Shown one piece after another: positions 53,383 to 64,000 of a DNA stretch of 64,000 nt. This DNA comes from Zeugodacus cucurbitae (lineage: Eukaryota > Arthropoda > Insecta > Diptera > Tephritidae), in contig NC_071668.1 of the NCBI RefSeq assembly GCF_028554725.1, positions 8,043,001-8,107,000 of the forward strand. The letters run 5' to 3'. The translations under genes and the position numbers were made by a program. Every line of letters starts with the position of its first letter. Position 1 is the stretch's first letter. The notes below the pieces were generated by a model that ran no database searches, was not told the origin of the DNA, and saw only the letters and a list, made by a program, of their open reading frames with translations.

Positions 53383-55195
53383 GTATGTTATGATCTGAGA
53401 TCTCGGAATGAAATAGCTGTAAGTCTAAGTGAATTCGATTTTATTGAGAATGTAAAAATTTGTTTAATTTCTACTTTTCACATCTCAAAAGTTCAGAATA
53501 TCGGAGGAACCAAAATACCAAAGGTCAGGAAGATTGAAAAGAGAGAATTCTGCTGATGAAATTGAAACAAAGGTACCAGAGGACAACATCAGATAACCGT
53601 TTAGTAGGAAGGATCTTCGGCATTGACTAGAAGTTAAATCTCATAATTTGGAAGAAACCTTAAGTTGTGTATAGTAACCTAAACCATAGTGAATCGCGGA
53701 AAAAATAAAAACGTTGGTTTATCGTAGGAATTGGCTTGTAAAGAGGAATTGTGGTAGTAGTTAAATTGCTACAATTTGAAGAGAGAAGAAAGGTTGATGG
53801 AATGCTGGACGAAAGTTAATGAAATGATTGTAGTTTATGTCGAAAATTAATAACGTATGTATCATATATAGTACATAGATTAAAAAAATAAAAATAAACC
53901 TATAGAATCCCATTTTTTTGCCACTTTATCGTCATCTTAACCATTTTTTTGTAATTTTGGCTACAACTTGATTTTTTCTGATGGCTTCTAGCTGTAGTCG
54001 CCATTTTGTTAAACCTTCAAAAAATATTCGTTAAAAACATCTATGTGGTTATTACAAGCAGATATGCAAATTCGTATACCTCGCAGCCTCCGGGACAAGA
54101 GTTGGTTTTATGTGTTCCTTTTTTATGCACTTGAAGTGACACATCAACCATTGCTGGCAGCTGGTTACCGCCTACACACTCTTATGTACACACAGAGACG
54201 AACTCATTCAGCGTCGACCGCCGTCAACTGTCTTTTTGACATCAAAGTGGAATGCAAATAAATGTGTTGCCATCGAGTGGCGCGCTTACCGGGTTAGACG
54301 CATAGACTCCTACACTCATTAATCATATTTCAGCCCCCAGACTTGCGCCCTCTACAACACAAATTGTGCATTCATTTCTTCCACTCGGCCGAGCCAACGA
54401 GTGCAACAGCCAGCAGCGTACGTGTGCTTCTTCAGAAGCTGCCTCTAATTAAGTAAACACTGAAGATGTTTGCCCCCAACTTGCGGAGTCTCAGCACAGA
54501 AGACACCTACACCTTATGTATGTATGTATGTATAGAAGAATATATAGAGACACACCTGGCTTGGTTGGGCTTTGGCGCTGTTTTGCATAATGACCGTCGT
54601 TTTATTTATCAGCCATTGTGTGCCCATTGAGTGGGTCTCAGTGTCGGCTTGTATGTATGTGTCTTCAGCCTTATGAAATGCAAAATTAATTGTTCTCATT
54701 TATGCGCATTTGAATTTGCATTTTTTAGTTGCACTCAAAAGCAGCAACCACAACAACAACAAACGACACTCATTCGCATGCACTTTTATTTCGATGTTAA
54801 ATAAGAAAATGGTGGCAAAGGACTGTCGTGGTGACATATGTGTAAATTTCATATACGAATGAACGGGTTATTCTGTTGGCAAGAGTCGGCTTTAATTCAA
54901 TTTATAGTTAGTAGTGCTCATTATGGGGCTAAAGCTATGAACTTGAAGAGATAACTCTTCCGAATTAACTGGTTCGGACCTAAGTGACCGACACACGATC
55001 ATATAAAATCCGAACGTCAAGACCGAAATTAACTGAGATTACTATGTTTCCGAAGTTGCCAATACGAGAATGATAAGGAAGACTTGGCATTTACTACACT
55101 TCAACTTGAAATTTTTGTCAGATCTTGTTCCTGAACTCATACGAGGTTCGACTAAATGAAGAAATAGAATCCATTTACTAATATATAGATCAAAA
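53383..55195. other. Intergenic sequence
   Basis: No gene recognised. 54040-54800 is less AT-rich, with a (GTAT)n run at 54516-54532. Confidence 0.35.
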
Positions 55196-55200
55196 TTCAA

Positions 55201-55453
55201 GATTAAAGGGACAAACAATAAATCTAAGAATCCAATTCTGTAGCGAGAAGTGCTTGAACCCCTTCAAGTAGGACTCGAACAGCTGATGGACAGCGTCTTT
55301 AGACTGGTACAACAAGACAAAGAGTGGATTAAAGGGACAAACAATAAATCTAAGAATCCAATTCTGTAGCGAGAAGTGTTTGAACCCCTTCAAGTAGGAC
55401 TCGAACAGCCGATGGACAGCGTCTTTAGACTGGTACAACAAGACAAAGAGTGG
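55201..55453. repeat. 126-bp tandem duplication, two copies
   Basis: GATTAAAGGGACAAACAATA starts at 55201 and again at 55327. The copies differ at about two positions (GTGCTTG/GTGTTTG, GCTGATGG/GCCGATGG). The period is a multiple of three, so a minus-strand frame (55190-55441) reads through both; no protein family recognised. Confidence 0.93.
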
Positions 55454-56720
55454 ACGTCCAGATAGACAGTATGTTTCAGTAATTTTAAAACATGGTTATA
55501 TTTCAGCCAGATGGCGACCTGCAAGACGCAAGATATCCGAGTGTAATAGCCTTAAATAGTGCTTATACTCGCTTTCTGGTGTTTCTAAAAGATATATGTA
55601 ATTATAAACGAGTTAACTCAGATTCTGAGTACCTCAGTAGAATCCTGAAAACACAATTTAATTAATATCCATCCATTCTAACTGAAATGCCCTTTATTTT
55701 TGGAATTATAAATAGACACTTAAATGGCGTATATCTTTGAGACTCACACAAATTCATAGAAACATTTCGCACTTCAACGAGTGAGACTGTACGTTTGTAC
55801 ATATGTATTGTTTTTGTATTTTTGTTAACAAAAAATGGCCAAGTGGCAAGTTTCATTTTCTGAAAAAGCGAGGAAAATGAAGATTTCAAAGAAGCCACAT
55901 ATAAAGTGGGCTCTATTTGTCAAGCTTTGCTTTTAAAATGTGTACACTCATTGTGAGAAGGCATATACTACAATGTGCTATATAGGTACTCGTATATATT
56001 AATGTCGAATTAAGCGACTACCAATTAAAGCTTAATTTTGAGACAGTCTTATCTGAAGTGGATAAATGCAAAAAAAAATATTTTTCGTACTTGAAACGAG
56101 TTACTTTAGGTAATGATAGCACATAATGAGGTTCAGGATGATTCTTTATGGGATTAACTGTGTTCTTTTAATTTAAAATCTCGTTAGTCTGTCAGTCTCG
56201 CTATTCGAATCTATGTTTTTTGGGATTTTTGAAGAATTTTCTCCGCATAAACATTTGGAGCATGACACATGGCAAGAAAGATGACATCTTTATACATGTA
56301 AACGACTTCCTATAACAATATCTCGGTTGAACTGTGGTACCGAACGTCAAGTCCCTTTATATGTAGAGCTTTTAAGCTTTCGAAAAAATCAAACAAGTAA
56401 TGCTATTGTCGTCCAAGAGAATGTTGTACGGATGATAGCGTGAAATTTAAAAATTCACAAAATGATTTTGGATGACCGTAAATTATAGTGAAACGTGAAA
56501 GCCAACACTCCAAAAATATAAAAGAAAAATGTTGGGAATATCTCCTATGGGTCATTTGGTTAGTCGAAAACTCTTTGCAAAATAGTGGTGAGCGATATTG
56601 CTATTTTTGAATCACTGTGATTTCAGTGATTACTATTTTTAAATCACTGTGATTTTGTATTGCTATTGCGATCACAACAAAAAAAAAAACGAATTTATGA
56701 GAATTTATACTCCACATTTT

Positions 56721-57932
56721 TATACTCTCGCAACAAATGTTGCTAAAGAGAGTATTATAGTTTTGTTCACATAACGGTTGTTTGTAACACCCAAAACTAA
56801 ACGAGTTAGATATAGGGTTATATATATCAAAGTGATCAGGGTGAAGAGTGGAGTTCAAATCCGAATGTCTGTCTGTCCGTCCGTCCGTCCGTCCGTCTGT
56901 GCAAGCTGTAACTTGAGTAAAAATTAAGATATCTTGATGAAACTTGGAACACATGTTCCTTGGCACCATAGGAAGGTTGCTTTCGAATGAGCAAAATCGG
57001 ACCACTGCCACGCCCACAATATGGCGAAAACCGAAAACACATAAAGTGCCATAACTAAGCCATAAATAAAGCTATGGAAATAAAATTTGGTATGAAAGAT
57101 CGCACTAGGAAGGGGCATATGTGGATGTAATTTTTTTGAGGAGGTGGGCGTGGCCCCGCCCCCAAATAGGTTTTTTGTACATATCTCGGAAACCAATAGA
57201 GCTATCTAAACCAAACTTTCTGCAGTTTTTTTTTAGCCATTTCTTAATACAGTCCAAAAATGAAAGAAATCGGATAATAACCACGCCCACCTCCCATACA
57301 AAGGTTAGGTTGAAAATTACTAAAAGTGGGTTAACTCACTAACGAAAAACGTCAGAAGCACTAAATTTCACATAAAAAATGGCAGATGGAAGCTGTACTC
57401 AGATTTTTTTACAAAATGGAAAATGGGCGTGGCGTCGCCCACTTATTGTTCAAAAACCATATCTCAGGAACTACTAGACCGATTTCAATGAAAATTGGTT
57501 TGTAATAGTTTCCTTACCTCCCAATAATATGTTGTGAAAATTGGCCAAATCGCTTGACAACCACGCCTACTTCCTATATACCAGAACTTTGAAGACGATC
57601 TGAATCGTTTACTTTACAATATATAAAGTAAGCACTAGTGAAGATATCGGTGCAGAACTTTGCACAAATACTATGTTTATAGTGTGGCAGCCCCATTCTA
57701 AAAAGCGCCGAAATCGGACCATAGGTTTTTAAGGCCCCATATATCGAACACGAGGACCTCGGTGCTTCTAACCTAATATTAAGGTTTCCAACTTTCAATG
57801 GGTTTTATACAACATATATGACGAATATGTGTGTCAAATTGTGTTTTATATAATATAAACAAAGTTAAATAAATAAATTGCGAGAGTATAAAATGTTCGG
57901 TTACACCCGAACTTAGCACTTCCTTACTTGTT
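56721..57932 (-). repeat. High-copy interspersed noncoding repeat, copy B (nested)
   Basis: Inverted relative to copy A and alignable over most of its length: shared phrases such as CCACGCCCACCTCCCATACA (57281), GTCAGAAGCACTAAATTTCA (57350) and GGGCGTGGCGTCGCCCACTT (57424). It ends with GTTCGGTTACACCCGAAC and ...TTCCTTACTTGTT. A (GTCC)n run lies at 56867-56900. It lies within the hAT-like element, so it inserted later. Confidence 0.78.
56867..56900. repeat. (GTCC)n microsatellite
   Basis: GTCT/GTCC tetranucleotides repeated about eight times within copy B of the high-copy repeat. Confidence 0.9.
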
Positions 57933-58106
57933 TTTTTTTTTAATGTTTTACATTTACATTTTTATTAATTTTAACAATATCCAAAATTTACCTACTTTTG
58001 TAATCACAATTATTTAATTAATAAATTTTAGGTACATCTAACTGCTTTTGTAATCACCGTACCCAAAATTATCAAAATCACAACTAAAATTTCTACTGTG
58101 ATCACC

Positions 58107-58254
58107 GAACAGTGATTGCTACTTTCGAACTGGTATTGCTACTGAACAGTGATTGATACTTTCGAACTGATATTGCTACTGAACAGTGATTGATACTTTC
58201 GAACTGGTATTGCTACTGAACTGTGATTGTTACTTTTCGAACTGCTAGTGCTAC
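58107..58254. repeat. 37-bp tandem repeat in the hAT-like element
   Basis: GAACAGTGATTGNTACTTTC and GAACTGGTATTGCTACT form a unit starting at 58107, 58144, 58181 and 58218. Each unit carries one GTGATT box, like the subterminal repeats bound by hAT transposases. Confidence 0.88.
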
Positions 58255-58474
58255 AGTGATCGAATTAGAATCACTGAACTCGTATATGTACTGTGATCGA
58301 ACAAAAACACTGAAATTCTCAATAGCTACTGTGATCGAACTTAAATTACTGAACTGCAATTGCGATTATAAATCACTGATATTTACAAAAATTGATCACA
58401 GTTGCTATATGTGATTTTTCAATCACAGTGAAAAAATCACCGGTAGTGAAATATCGCTCATCACTAGTGCAAAA

Positions 58475-59352
58475 TGTGGTTGGCACGATCATTTCTTTTA
58501 TCAAATTCTTTTATTAATGAAAACGAAGCAGAAATTGCAGTAATTTATATTGAGATTGACATTGTTATTTTTCTCACCTCAGACCTAAAGCTAATGGTCG
58601 CTGGAACGAAATCGCCGGAAGCAGAACGTATTTTGAAGCAAAAGACCAATCGTAGGACATAAATGGTATCGAAAAGTTAGAAAATCGAAATCAGAAAAAT
58701 GTTCAATGCAGAAAAAGCGAAGTTGAATATTCTTTTGGCTGTTTCACGGCTTGAAAAACCTAACTTGAGAAAAGTAATAATCATAATCAACGATATATAC
58801 GCATTTTATATATATTATTATATTTTAATTTTATTTTCATATTTCATATTTTTCAATTCAAACACATTCAATTCACCATACTAGTTCGCTTAGATATACA
58901 TATTTCGATATGTATATTGACTAAAAATCAAATCGTGTATGCTTTTAACGCTATATAATATTTATACTTTAGCATACAGATTTTTAGATCTTATTAGATA
59001 TATCTCAATTATTTATAACTAGAACATAAATTACAATTTCACTAATACTACTACACCTAAAATTGAACTGTTTGTGGGCGCAAGAGGTTGTTGTGTGTGT
59101 ATATATGTGTGTGAGAGGTGGATTTTCACATTGAAATACTTAAAACTAAACACATACAAACATTTGTACATATATATGCAATACATATAAACATAGAAAC
59201 AACTAACTGTATATTTATATTAATTTTATTAAAGAATTTTTATGACGGAACATTATTATTTACAAGAATTTTTTATATACAAAATGGGTGTATCACATAT
59301 AGATGCTTTTATTTACAAAGTGAATACACCGAAATTAGATTTTCTGCTTAAA
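58475..59352. other. Intergenic AT-rich sequence downstream of erm
   Basis: No gene or recognised repeat. Short open frames only. Confidence 0.4.
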
Positions 59353-59358
59353 TTTATT
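59353..59358 (-). promoter_or_regulatory. erm: Candidate polyadenylation signal of erm
   Basis: TTTATT on the + strand gives AATAAA on the coding strand, about 640 nt after the stop. A second one is near 59308. Either would give a 3' UTR of ordinary length; this is only a motif match. Confidence 0.35.
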
Positions 59359-59993
59359 GAGAATGCAGCACAAAACTTTGCTCTATATATCACTGGAGAC
59401 TTGTTCCGGTAAGGTGCTGGCGGAGCAATATAAGTGGAAATATTCCGTCAATACCGAGAAAGTATCTCGAATATTTAATATTTTTCAACGTTTCACCAAT
59501 TTTTAACGCTTATTGCACACTTTTGCCAAATCGGAGATCAGAGATTTTGGTATATGGGGGGCTTGGCTGCTTTCCGCAGCCATGAAACCGTTTTGTTGAA
59601 ACCAGCAGTTCAGAGGCACGCGCCAACGCTTTAGAGTAGACCATTTAGCGCTTCGACAGCGCTACCCAATGTCGTGCGATGCGCTGCGAATTGCTCCGTT
59701 AGCTGTTCCACAGCTGAGTGGGAGAGTAGCTGCGCCGGCGGCTCATCTTCATCCAAAGCGTCCACTAGCAGCTCATCATCCAACTCAGTGGGCGTTGAAG
59801 TCGCTGCAGAGATAAAATTCGAGCTGCCTGCCGCTGTTGCGGACGCCGTCGCTGTCGCTGTTGCCGTCGCTGCCGCAGCGGCTGCTACAAACTGCAGTCA
59901 GTCGATGAGTATGCTCTTCGAGGATGCGGTCAGTGTGCTGGCGGCATGTTGTGCCGTTGTTGTTGTGGCCAAACTGTCCGCATAGTAGCGCTG

Positions 59994-62219
59994 TCAAAAC
60001 ACTTTCGCTATGAACGGCACCTGATCCATGGCGGAGACGACACCGGCAGCCGCTGAGAGACGCTGATGATGATGATGCATTTGAGCTTGGTTGTGCTGGT
60101 GCTGGTGATGATGTTGACTGTGCTGATGCGCCTGCTGCTGCTGTTGATGTTGGTGAGCGGATAGCATTTGTGCGGCGTTGGTTGAGGCGCTCGTCGAAGC
60201 AGCGCTTGCTAGTTGTATGAATGCGGAGCTGCTGGAATACTCGGCGGACGCACGAAAACTGCTGTTGCTGCCGCCGACTTGAGGCAAAAGGTGATGTGGT
60301 GCGTAGGTGCTGGCGGCGCTGGCTGCGGACTGTTGCGCGTTGCTCAGCGTTTGATACTGTGGCGTATGCCAAGCGGAGTTGCTGCCATCACCGCCGCCAC
60401 CACTAGAGAGCGGTGGTGTGGTGACATTGATCGGTGGCGATAAGCTGCCCGCGGAAGAGTCGGGCGTCAACTGGCTGCCGTGCTGTAAGTGCGCGTGATA
60501 GCCATGATGCGCTTCGCGGCGCGTATACTCACGACGCGTGTACTCGCGTCGCCGTTCATAGCTTGGTGGCGAGTCATCGTCGAGCAGATCGCTGCCGCCC
60601 AACTCATGCAGCTTGCGCATATGCTTCTTCAGATCGAAGTTGCGACAGAAACCCTTGGCGCACACCTTGCAAGTGTACGGCTTTTTGTCGTTGTGCGTGT
60701 GCATGTGAAAGGTGAGGTTGTAGATTTGGTGGAAGGCCTTATTGCAGATATTACATTTGTACGCCTTCTCGCCGCTATGTGTGAGCTTGTGATTCTTGTA
60801 ATTGCCTTTCTGGTGGAAACCTTTGCCGCAATATTCACAAACGAATGGCTTGTAACCAGCATGTATGCGTGTATGCGTGTTCAGCGTGGAGGAGCGATTG
60901 AAAGCCTTGCCACAAGTCTGGCACTTGTGCGGCTTCTCGGAGGTGTGTATGATTTTATGGCGACAAAGCGTTGAGGCCTGACGAAAACCTTTACCGCACA
61001 CCTTACAAACGAATGGGCGCGCGCCCGTGTGCACCGGCATGTGACGCGTCAGATTGTAGTGCGCATTGAAGACCTTGCCGCATTCCAAGCAGGAGAAAGT
61101 CTTTTGCTTGCCCGACGCAGAGCCGGGACTATCGTCCAACGAGTTTGGAGATGGCGAGCGCAGATGACGTGAAGCGGGTGAAGAAGCGCGCGATGAGTTG
61201 TGCTCATGCACTGACGAAGCAGACGGCGCGGCGGCGGCGGTGGCAGCAGCAGCGCTGGCGTTATGCTTGCGCTTCATACCGTGATATCCACCAGCAGCGC
61301 TCTCACGCATTTTATGCTGTTGTTGTTGCTGCTGCTGTTTTTCCAACGACTGCTGCAATTGTGGGTGTGCGCTTGCGAGCGCTTGATGGTGTACATGATG
61401 TGCTTGCGCTTGCGCGGCAGCTGCTGCTGCAGCAGCGGCGGCTAAATGATGTCCCGACGCGCTGAGATTACGTCTCAATGACTGCGTATGGAAATTGTTC
61501 AACGACGCGGTGAAGCTGCTCAAATGCGCGGCGGCACCTGGATTGGCGAGCAAAGTCTGCTGTTGCGCAGCGGTGAGCGCGGCATATTGTGCGGCAGCGG
61601 CGGCGCACATCAATTGATTGGGCGCATAATATAGCAGTGGATACTGAGACATCAATTCCTGATGGCGCGTATTAACGAATTGTTGCACGGCGGCAACATT
61701 GTTGACCGTGCTGGCGGCTACGGCTGCAGCGGCAGCGACAGCGTTGGTAGATGAGGAGGGCACATACTTCTTGAAAGCGGAATCATAGTTTTCAGCGTTA
61801 ATGCATTGTTGTTGGCTGCCAGCGATTGGTAATTGCAACTCTGCGCGCTCCGACTCACACTCATCGCTCGCGACCTCAATGGGACTGCATGAGCGTTCGG
61901 AGTCTTCTGCCGCGTTAATACTTTCACTGCTGGCGCGTTGATCGGGCTCCATAATTTTCGCTATGGAAAATTTGAGCGGACAAGCGCGTGCATTCGGCAG
62001 ATTTGTGCTGGTTGTAGTTGTTGTATTTGTGTTGTTATTGCTGCTGACAGGCGTGGCGGCGCGCTGTTGTTCCGCGCCCAGCTGCTTATCGACGCTGCTA
62101 TCGCTGCTGAGGTGTGCATTTGCTTGCTGTCCGGCGGCCGTTTCCATGGTGGGACTCTTCGATGGCGGCATCACTGCAATAACGCCCGATGGACTACACG
62201 GTTGCATGCCACGCGGACT
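59994..62219 (-). CDS. erm: Fezf-family zinc-finger repressor earmuff, main coding exon
   Basis: A nuclear C2H2 transcription factor of the FEZF family; fly Erm restricts intermediate neural progenitors and patterns the larval brain. The exon is preceded by the acceptor ctttccttctacttgcag (CAG at 62222-62220), so the exon starts at 62219; the first in-frame ATG is 62207-62205, giving 737 residues to the TGA at 59996-59994. Upstream coding residues from another exon cannot be excluded. Eh1 repression motif PLKFSIAKIM at about residues 77-86 (61950-61979). Six C2H2 fingers at about residues 371-534 (60606-61097), in the Fezf order: FSCLECGKVF, FVCKVCGKGF, HKCQTCGKAF, FVCEYCGKGF, YKCNICNKAF, YTCKVCAKGF. 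All Cys/His ligands are present. The flanks are rich in poly-Ala, poly-Gln and His/Gln (C-terminal HHHQHQHNQ). It ends VPFIAKVF. Usual fly length, as I recall, is about 700. Confidence 0.93.
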   Translation of the reverse strand, partial: SPRGMQPCSPSGVIAVMPPSKSPTMETAAGQQANAHLSSDSSVDKQLGAEQQRAATPVSSNNNTNTTTTTSTNLPNARACPLKFSIAKIMEPDQRASSESINAAEDSERSCSPIEVASDECESERAELQLPIAGSQQQCINAENYDSAFKKYVPSSSTNAVAAAAAVAASTVNNVAAVQQFVNTRHQELMSQYPLLYYAPNQLMCAAAAAQYAALTAAQQQTLLANPGAAAHLSSFTASLNNFHTQSLRRNLSASGHHLAAAAAAAAAAQAQAHHVHHQALASAHPQLQQSLEKQQQQQQQHKMRESAAGGYHGMKRKHNASAAAATAAAAPSASSVHEHNSSRASSPASRHLRSPSPNSLDDSPGSASGKQKTFSCLECGKVFNAHYNLTRHMPVHTGARPFVCKVCGKGFRQASTLCRHKIIHTSEKPHKCQTCGKAFNRSSTLNTHTRIHAGYKPFVCEYCGKGFHQKGNYKNHKLTHSGEKAYKCNICNKAFHQIYNLTFHMHTHNDKKPYTCKVCAKGFCRNFDLKKHMRKLHELGGSDLLDDDSPPSYERRREYTRREYTRREAHHGYHAHLQHGSQLTPDSSAGSLSPPINVTTPPLSSGGGGDGSNSAWHTPQYQTLSNAQQSAASAASTYAPHHLLPQVGGSNSSFRASAEYSSSSAFIQLASAASTSASTNAAQMLSAHQHQQQQQAHQHSQHHHQHQHNQAQMHHHHQRLSAAAGVVSAMDQVPFIAKVF
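60606..61097 (-). other. erm: Six tandem C2H2 zinc fingers of erm
   Basis: Six Cx2C-x12-Hx3-4H fingers with TGARPF/SEKPH/AGYKPF/SGEKAY/NDKKPY linkers. Contact-helix residues include NAHYNLTRH, RQASTLCRH, NRSSTLNTH, HQKGNYKNH, HQIYNLTFH and CRNFDLKKH, which I recognise as the invariant Fezf set. The last finger has Hx4H spacing. Confidence 0.92.
61950..61979 (-). other. erm: Eh1 (Groucho-recruiting) motif of erm
   Basis: Encodes PLKFSIAKIM. The Fezf proteins carry PLAFSIERIM at the same place; the Phe-Ser-Ile core binds Groucho/TLE co-repressors in this family. Confidence 0.85.
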
Positions 62220-64000
62220 CTGCAAGTAGAAGGAAAGAGAGAGTGGCTGTTAGTTTATGTGTACTATGCTGACTCAACGGGTTATCAATTAATAAATGCA
62301 TACGTTAATACTAATCTATGAATGAACAATGAAATCAATTTGCTGGAAAATATTTTAAATTTAATTTTTATTATTCGCAATTTTTTATTTAAATTGCATA
62401 CATATATATTTCTCGGTTTTTTTCATCATATTTGCGGCATGACGGCGCACCGCTGTGCTGCCGCCGTGACTGTTGCCTCAATATAAGTGCACTCAAGTAG
62501 AACAAATTAGATGCAAAACAAGCGCCGCTGCGCGCCCAACATATGCCACGCCCCCTATAATAGTTTTCAACAAAAAATTGGTTGTTGTTGTGCTGCGCGT
62601 TGTTGGATTTTCCATTCAGTTTGTGCAACTCTCAACCACAGCATCATTTACGTGCGCAATTTTCCCGCCGGCAGGATATCAAAACTACACCGCTAGCGGT
62701 CTCTCCGCGCCGCGCACGTTTTTAGCGCATTTTCGTAATAAATATTTAAGAAAAAATGCGGAAACAAACAATGGCCAAGCACATTTGCATACAACAAAGT
62801 CAAAGTCAAACACAAAAACGACACGAATTCACTTTCGCACTTCGCCGCCCATCAATCGTTGTCGAACCCTTTTAGCGCGATTGCCCGTCTATTGATGTCC
62901 GCTATATTCCACTAATATTGCGGTACACCGGCGCTGGCTGATCTTTGTATTAATTGTACGTTTAACGCGCGCTTATCGCTTGAGTGCATACTGACAATCA
63001 ATTCCTGGTGATTGATTTGACTTGCTCCGCGCTGCTGCCACAAATCAAACAAAGTTAGGATTTAAATAAAAACCGTATTGGGCTTTCAAAGCTATTGCTT
63101 GAGGTTTTCAAACAATATTTTTGTTGTTGTTGTGCGCTGGAAGTGTACTTATTTACTCTACTTTTTTATTGGCAGCAGTCCTTAGTGATTTCTTAGCATA
63201 TGGTCTGAACGCACTGAGATCGAATCTGATTTACTTGTAATCAATTTTGAAAATTTCACTGACTTTTAATTTCCATTTATGCATTTTTTTAGCGCTAAAG
63301 TCAAAAAATATTTTTTTCCAATCCTCTCTTTTAAGCCGTTGCTTTCATTATTCAGTTATTCAGAACTAAATATTAGGAAAGGACTTAACCAATCCCGAGA
63401 GAGAATTATTTAACCGATTTCCTCCCAAAAAAGGATCCTTCATTATAAAAAAAAAAGAAATTTTAATGAAAAAAGCTCTCTCAATCTCAGGTTAGAGCAA
63501 AATATTATATCCTCAAAATTTTAAAAAGTTCAATTTCGAAAAAAATTATGAAAGAAATGAATGCTGAATTTTAGAAATAGTCGATTTTATTGGAATTATC
63601 GTTTCTGTTGACCTTATCGACCCGCTAAATTACCTAATTCCAAAGCAAAGAGATTTCGCTCGAACCTAGAATGATCTTAAACTCTTGATTTTTTTTATTA
63701 TTTTTTGACTTTTATATTAAATATTTTTGTTGTTGTTTTAATTTAACAATAAGTTTTTTGCTATTCAAGAGTCAATCCTTTGACTTCCTCAGACTTGTGC
63801 TGTTTGCCTCAAAACACTCGCGCCAAATTAAAGTAAACTACTATTGGACAAGCATTTTGTATACATATTATTAACAATATTATAATATATATGTATGTAT
63901 ATATAATATTTTTACTTCTATTGATGATGCCTACAATGAAATCACTTTATTTGAATGCCCGCCCTTGCCTTATTCGAATCTTCACACTTCACTGCAAGTG
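62220..64000 (-). other. erm: erm upstream intron / promoter-proximal region
   Basis: Contains the polypyrimidine tract and acceptor of the main exon. 62430-63010 is less AT-rich and may hold 5' UTR or promoter. Possible donors on the minus strand (GTATGC near 62990, GTAAAT near 63233) are too weak to place a first exon. A + strand open frame at 62473-62895 has no family signature. Confidence 0.45.

Larger units (their letters stand above)
56583..58466. mobile_element. hAT-like element interrupted by copy B of the high-copy repeat
   Basis: The left end TAGTGGTGAGCGATATT is mirrored at the right end (reverse complement TAGTGATGAGCGATATT). Flanks show an 8-bp target duplication with one mismatch: TTGCAAAA (56575-56582) and GTGCAAAA (58467-58474). 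The end motif and 8-bp duplication fit hAT. Subterminal regions are packed with AATCACTGTGATT-type repeats and a 37-bp tandem array (58107-58254). Removing the nested repeat leaves about 670 bp, non-autonomous. Confidence 0.75.

Noticed and set aside
59785..60372. 195-codon minus-strand frame overlapping erm
   Set aside because: It is the shifted-frame reading of erm's repetitive CAG/GCN-rich coding sequence, with Ser/Arg/Gln-rich composition and no domain.
62473..62895. 140-codon + strand frame upstream of erm
   Set aside because: No protein family, low-complexity ends; the region is more likely erm promoter, UTR or intron.

Overview
The window looks like nuclear DNA of a higher fly, most likely a true fruit fly (Tephritidae). 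Evidence: two spliced genes whose proteins read as insect orthologues of known families, AT-rich noncoding DNA, many decayed class II transposons, and two copies of a roughly 1.2-1.4 kb noncoding repeat (ends with GTTCGG...CCGAAC and GTTGC hairpins, internal CACGCCC boxes) that I recall, unverified, as very abundant in tephritid genomes.

Layout. (1) 1978-22598, + strand: a multi-exon WD40 scaffold gene of the WDR62/MAPKBP1 family (Drosophila Wdr62/CG7337). Its 5' end lies left of the window. I placed 18 coding exons by GT/AG sites and reading phase. Exon 10 ends in phase 1 and can join either of two 3' ends: a giant 3005-nt exon (14753-17757, about 1000 residues, poly-Q then coiled coils) or seven small exons ending at 22598. 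Both paths stay in frame (about 2189 and 1497 residues from the window edge). A tRNA-Gly(GCC) gene sits antisense in one intron. (2) 22599-59350: about 37 kb without a recognisable host gene, full of transposon remains (mariner, pogo/Tigger-like, PIF/Harbinger-like, hAT-like, a TTAA-flanked element, two classes of LINE fragment), satellite-like tandem arrays and less AT-rich islands that may be regulatory. (3) 59994-62219, - strand: the main coding exon of a Fezf-family repressor (earmuff, erm) with an N-terminal Eh1 motif and six C2H2 zinc fingers; its 5' exon(s) were not located.

The two genes converge tail to tail. Both act in fly neural progenitors (Wdr62 in centrosome/spindle behaviour, erm in intermediate progenitor identity), which is established knowledge of the families; any shared regulation is only a speculation here.

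No bacterial-type system, CRISPR or operon is present. The most interesting items are the alternative C-termini of the scaffold gene with a shared R-x-x-S-[LI]-[SP]-D motif, a pogo-like relic that keeps a PCNA-binding (PIP-box) peptide, a hAT-like element carrying a nested insertion with a near-perfect 8-bp target duplication, and the direct-repeat field at 28.7-30.9 kb.
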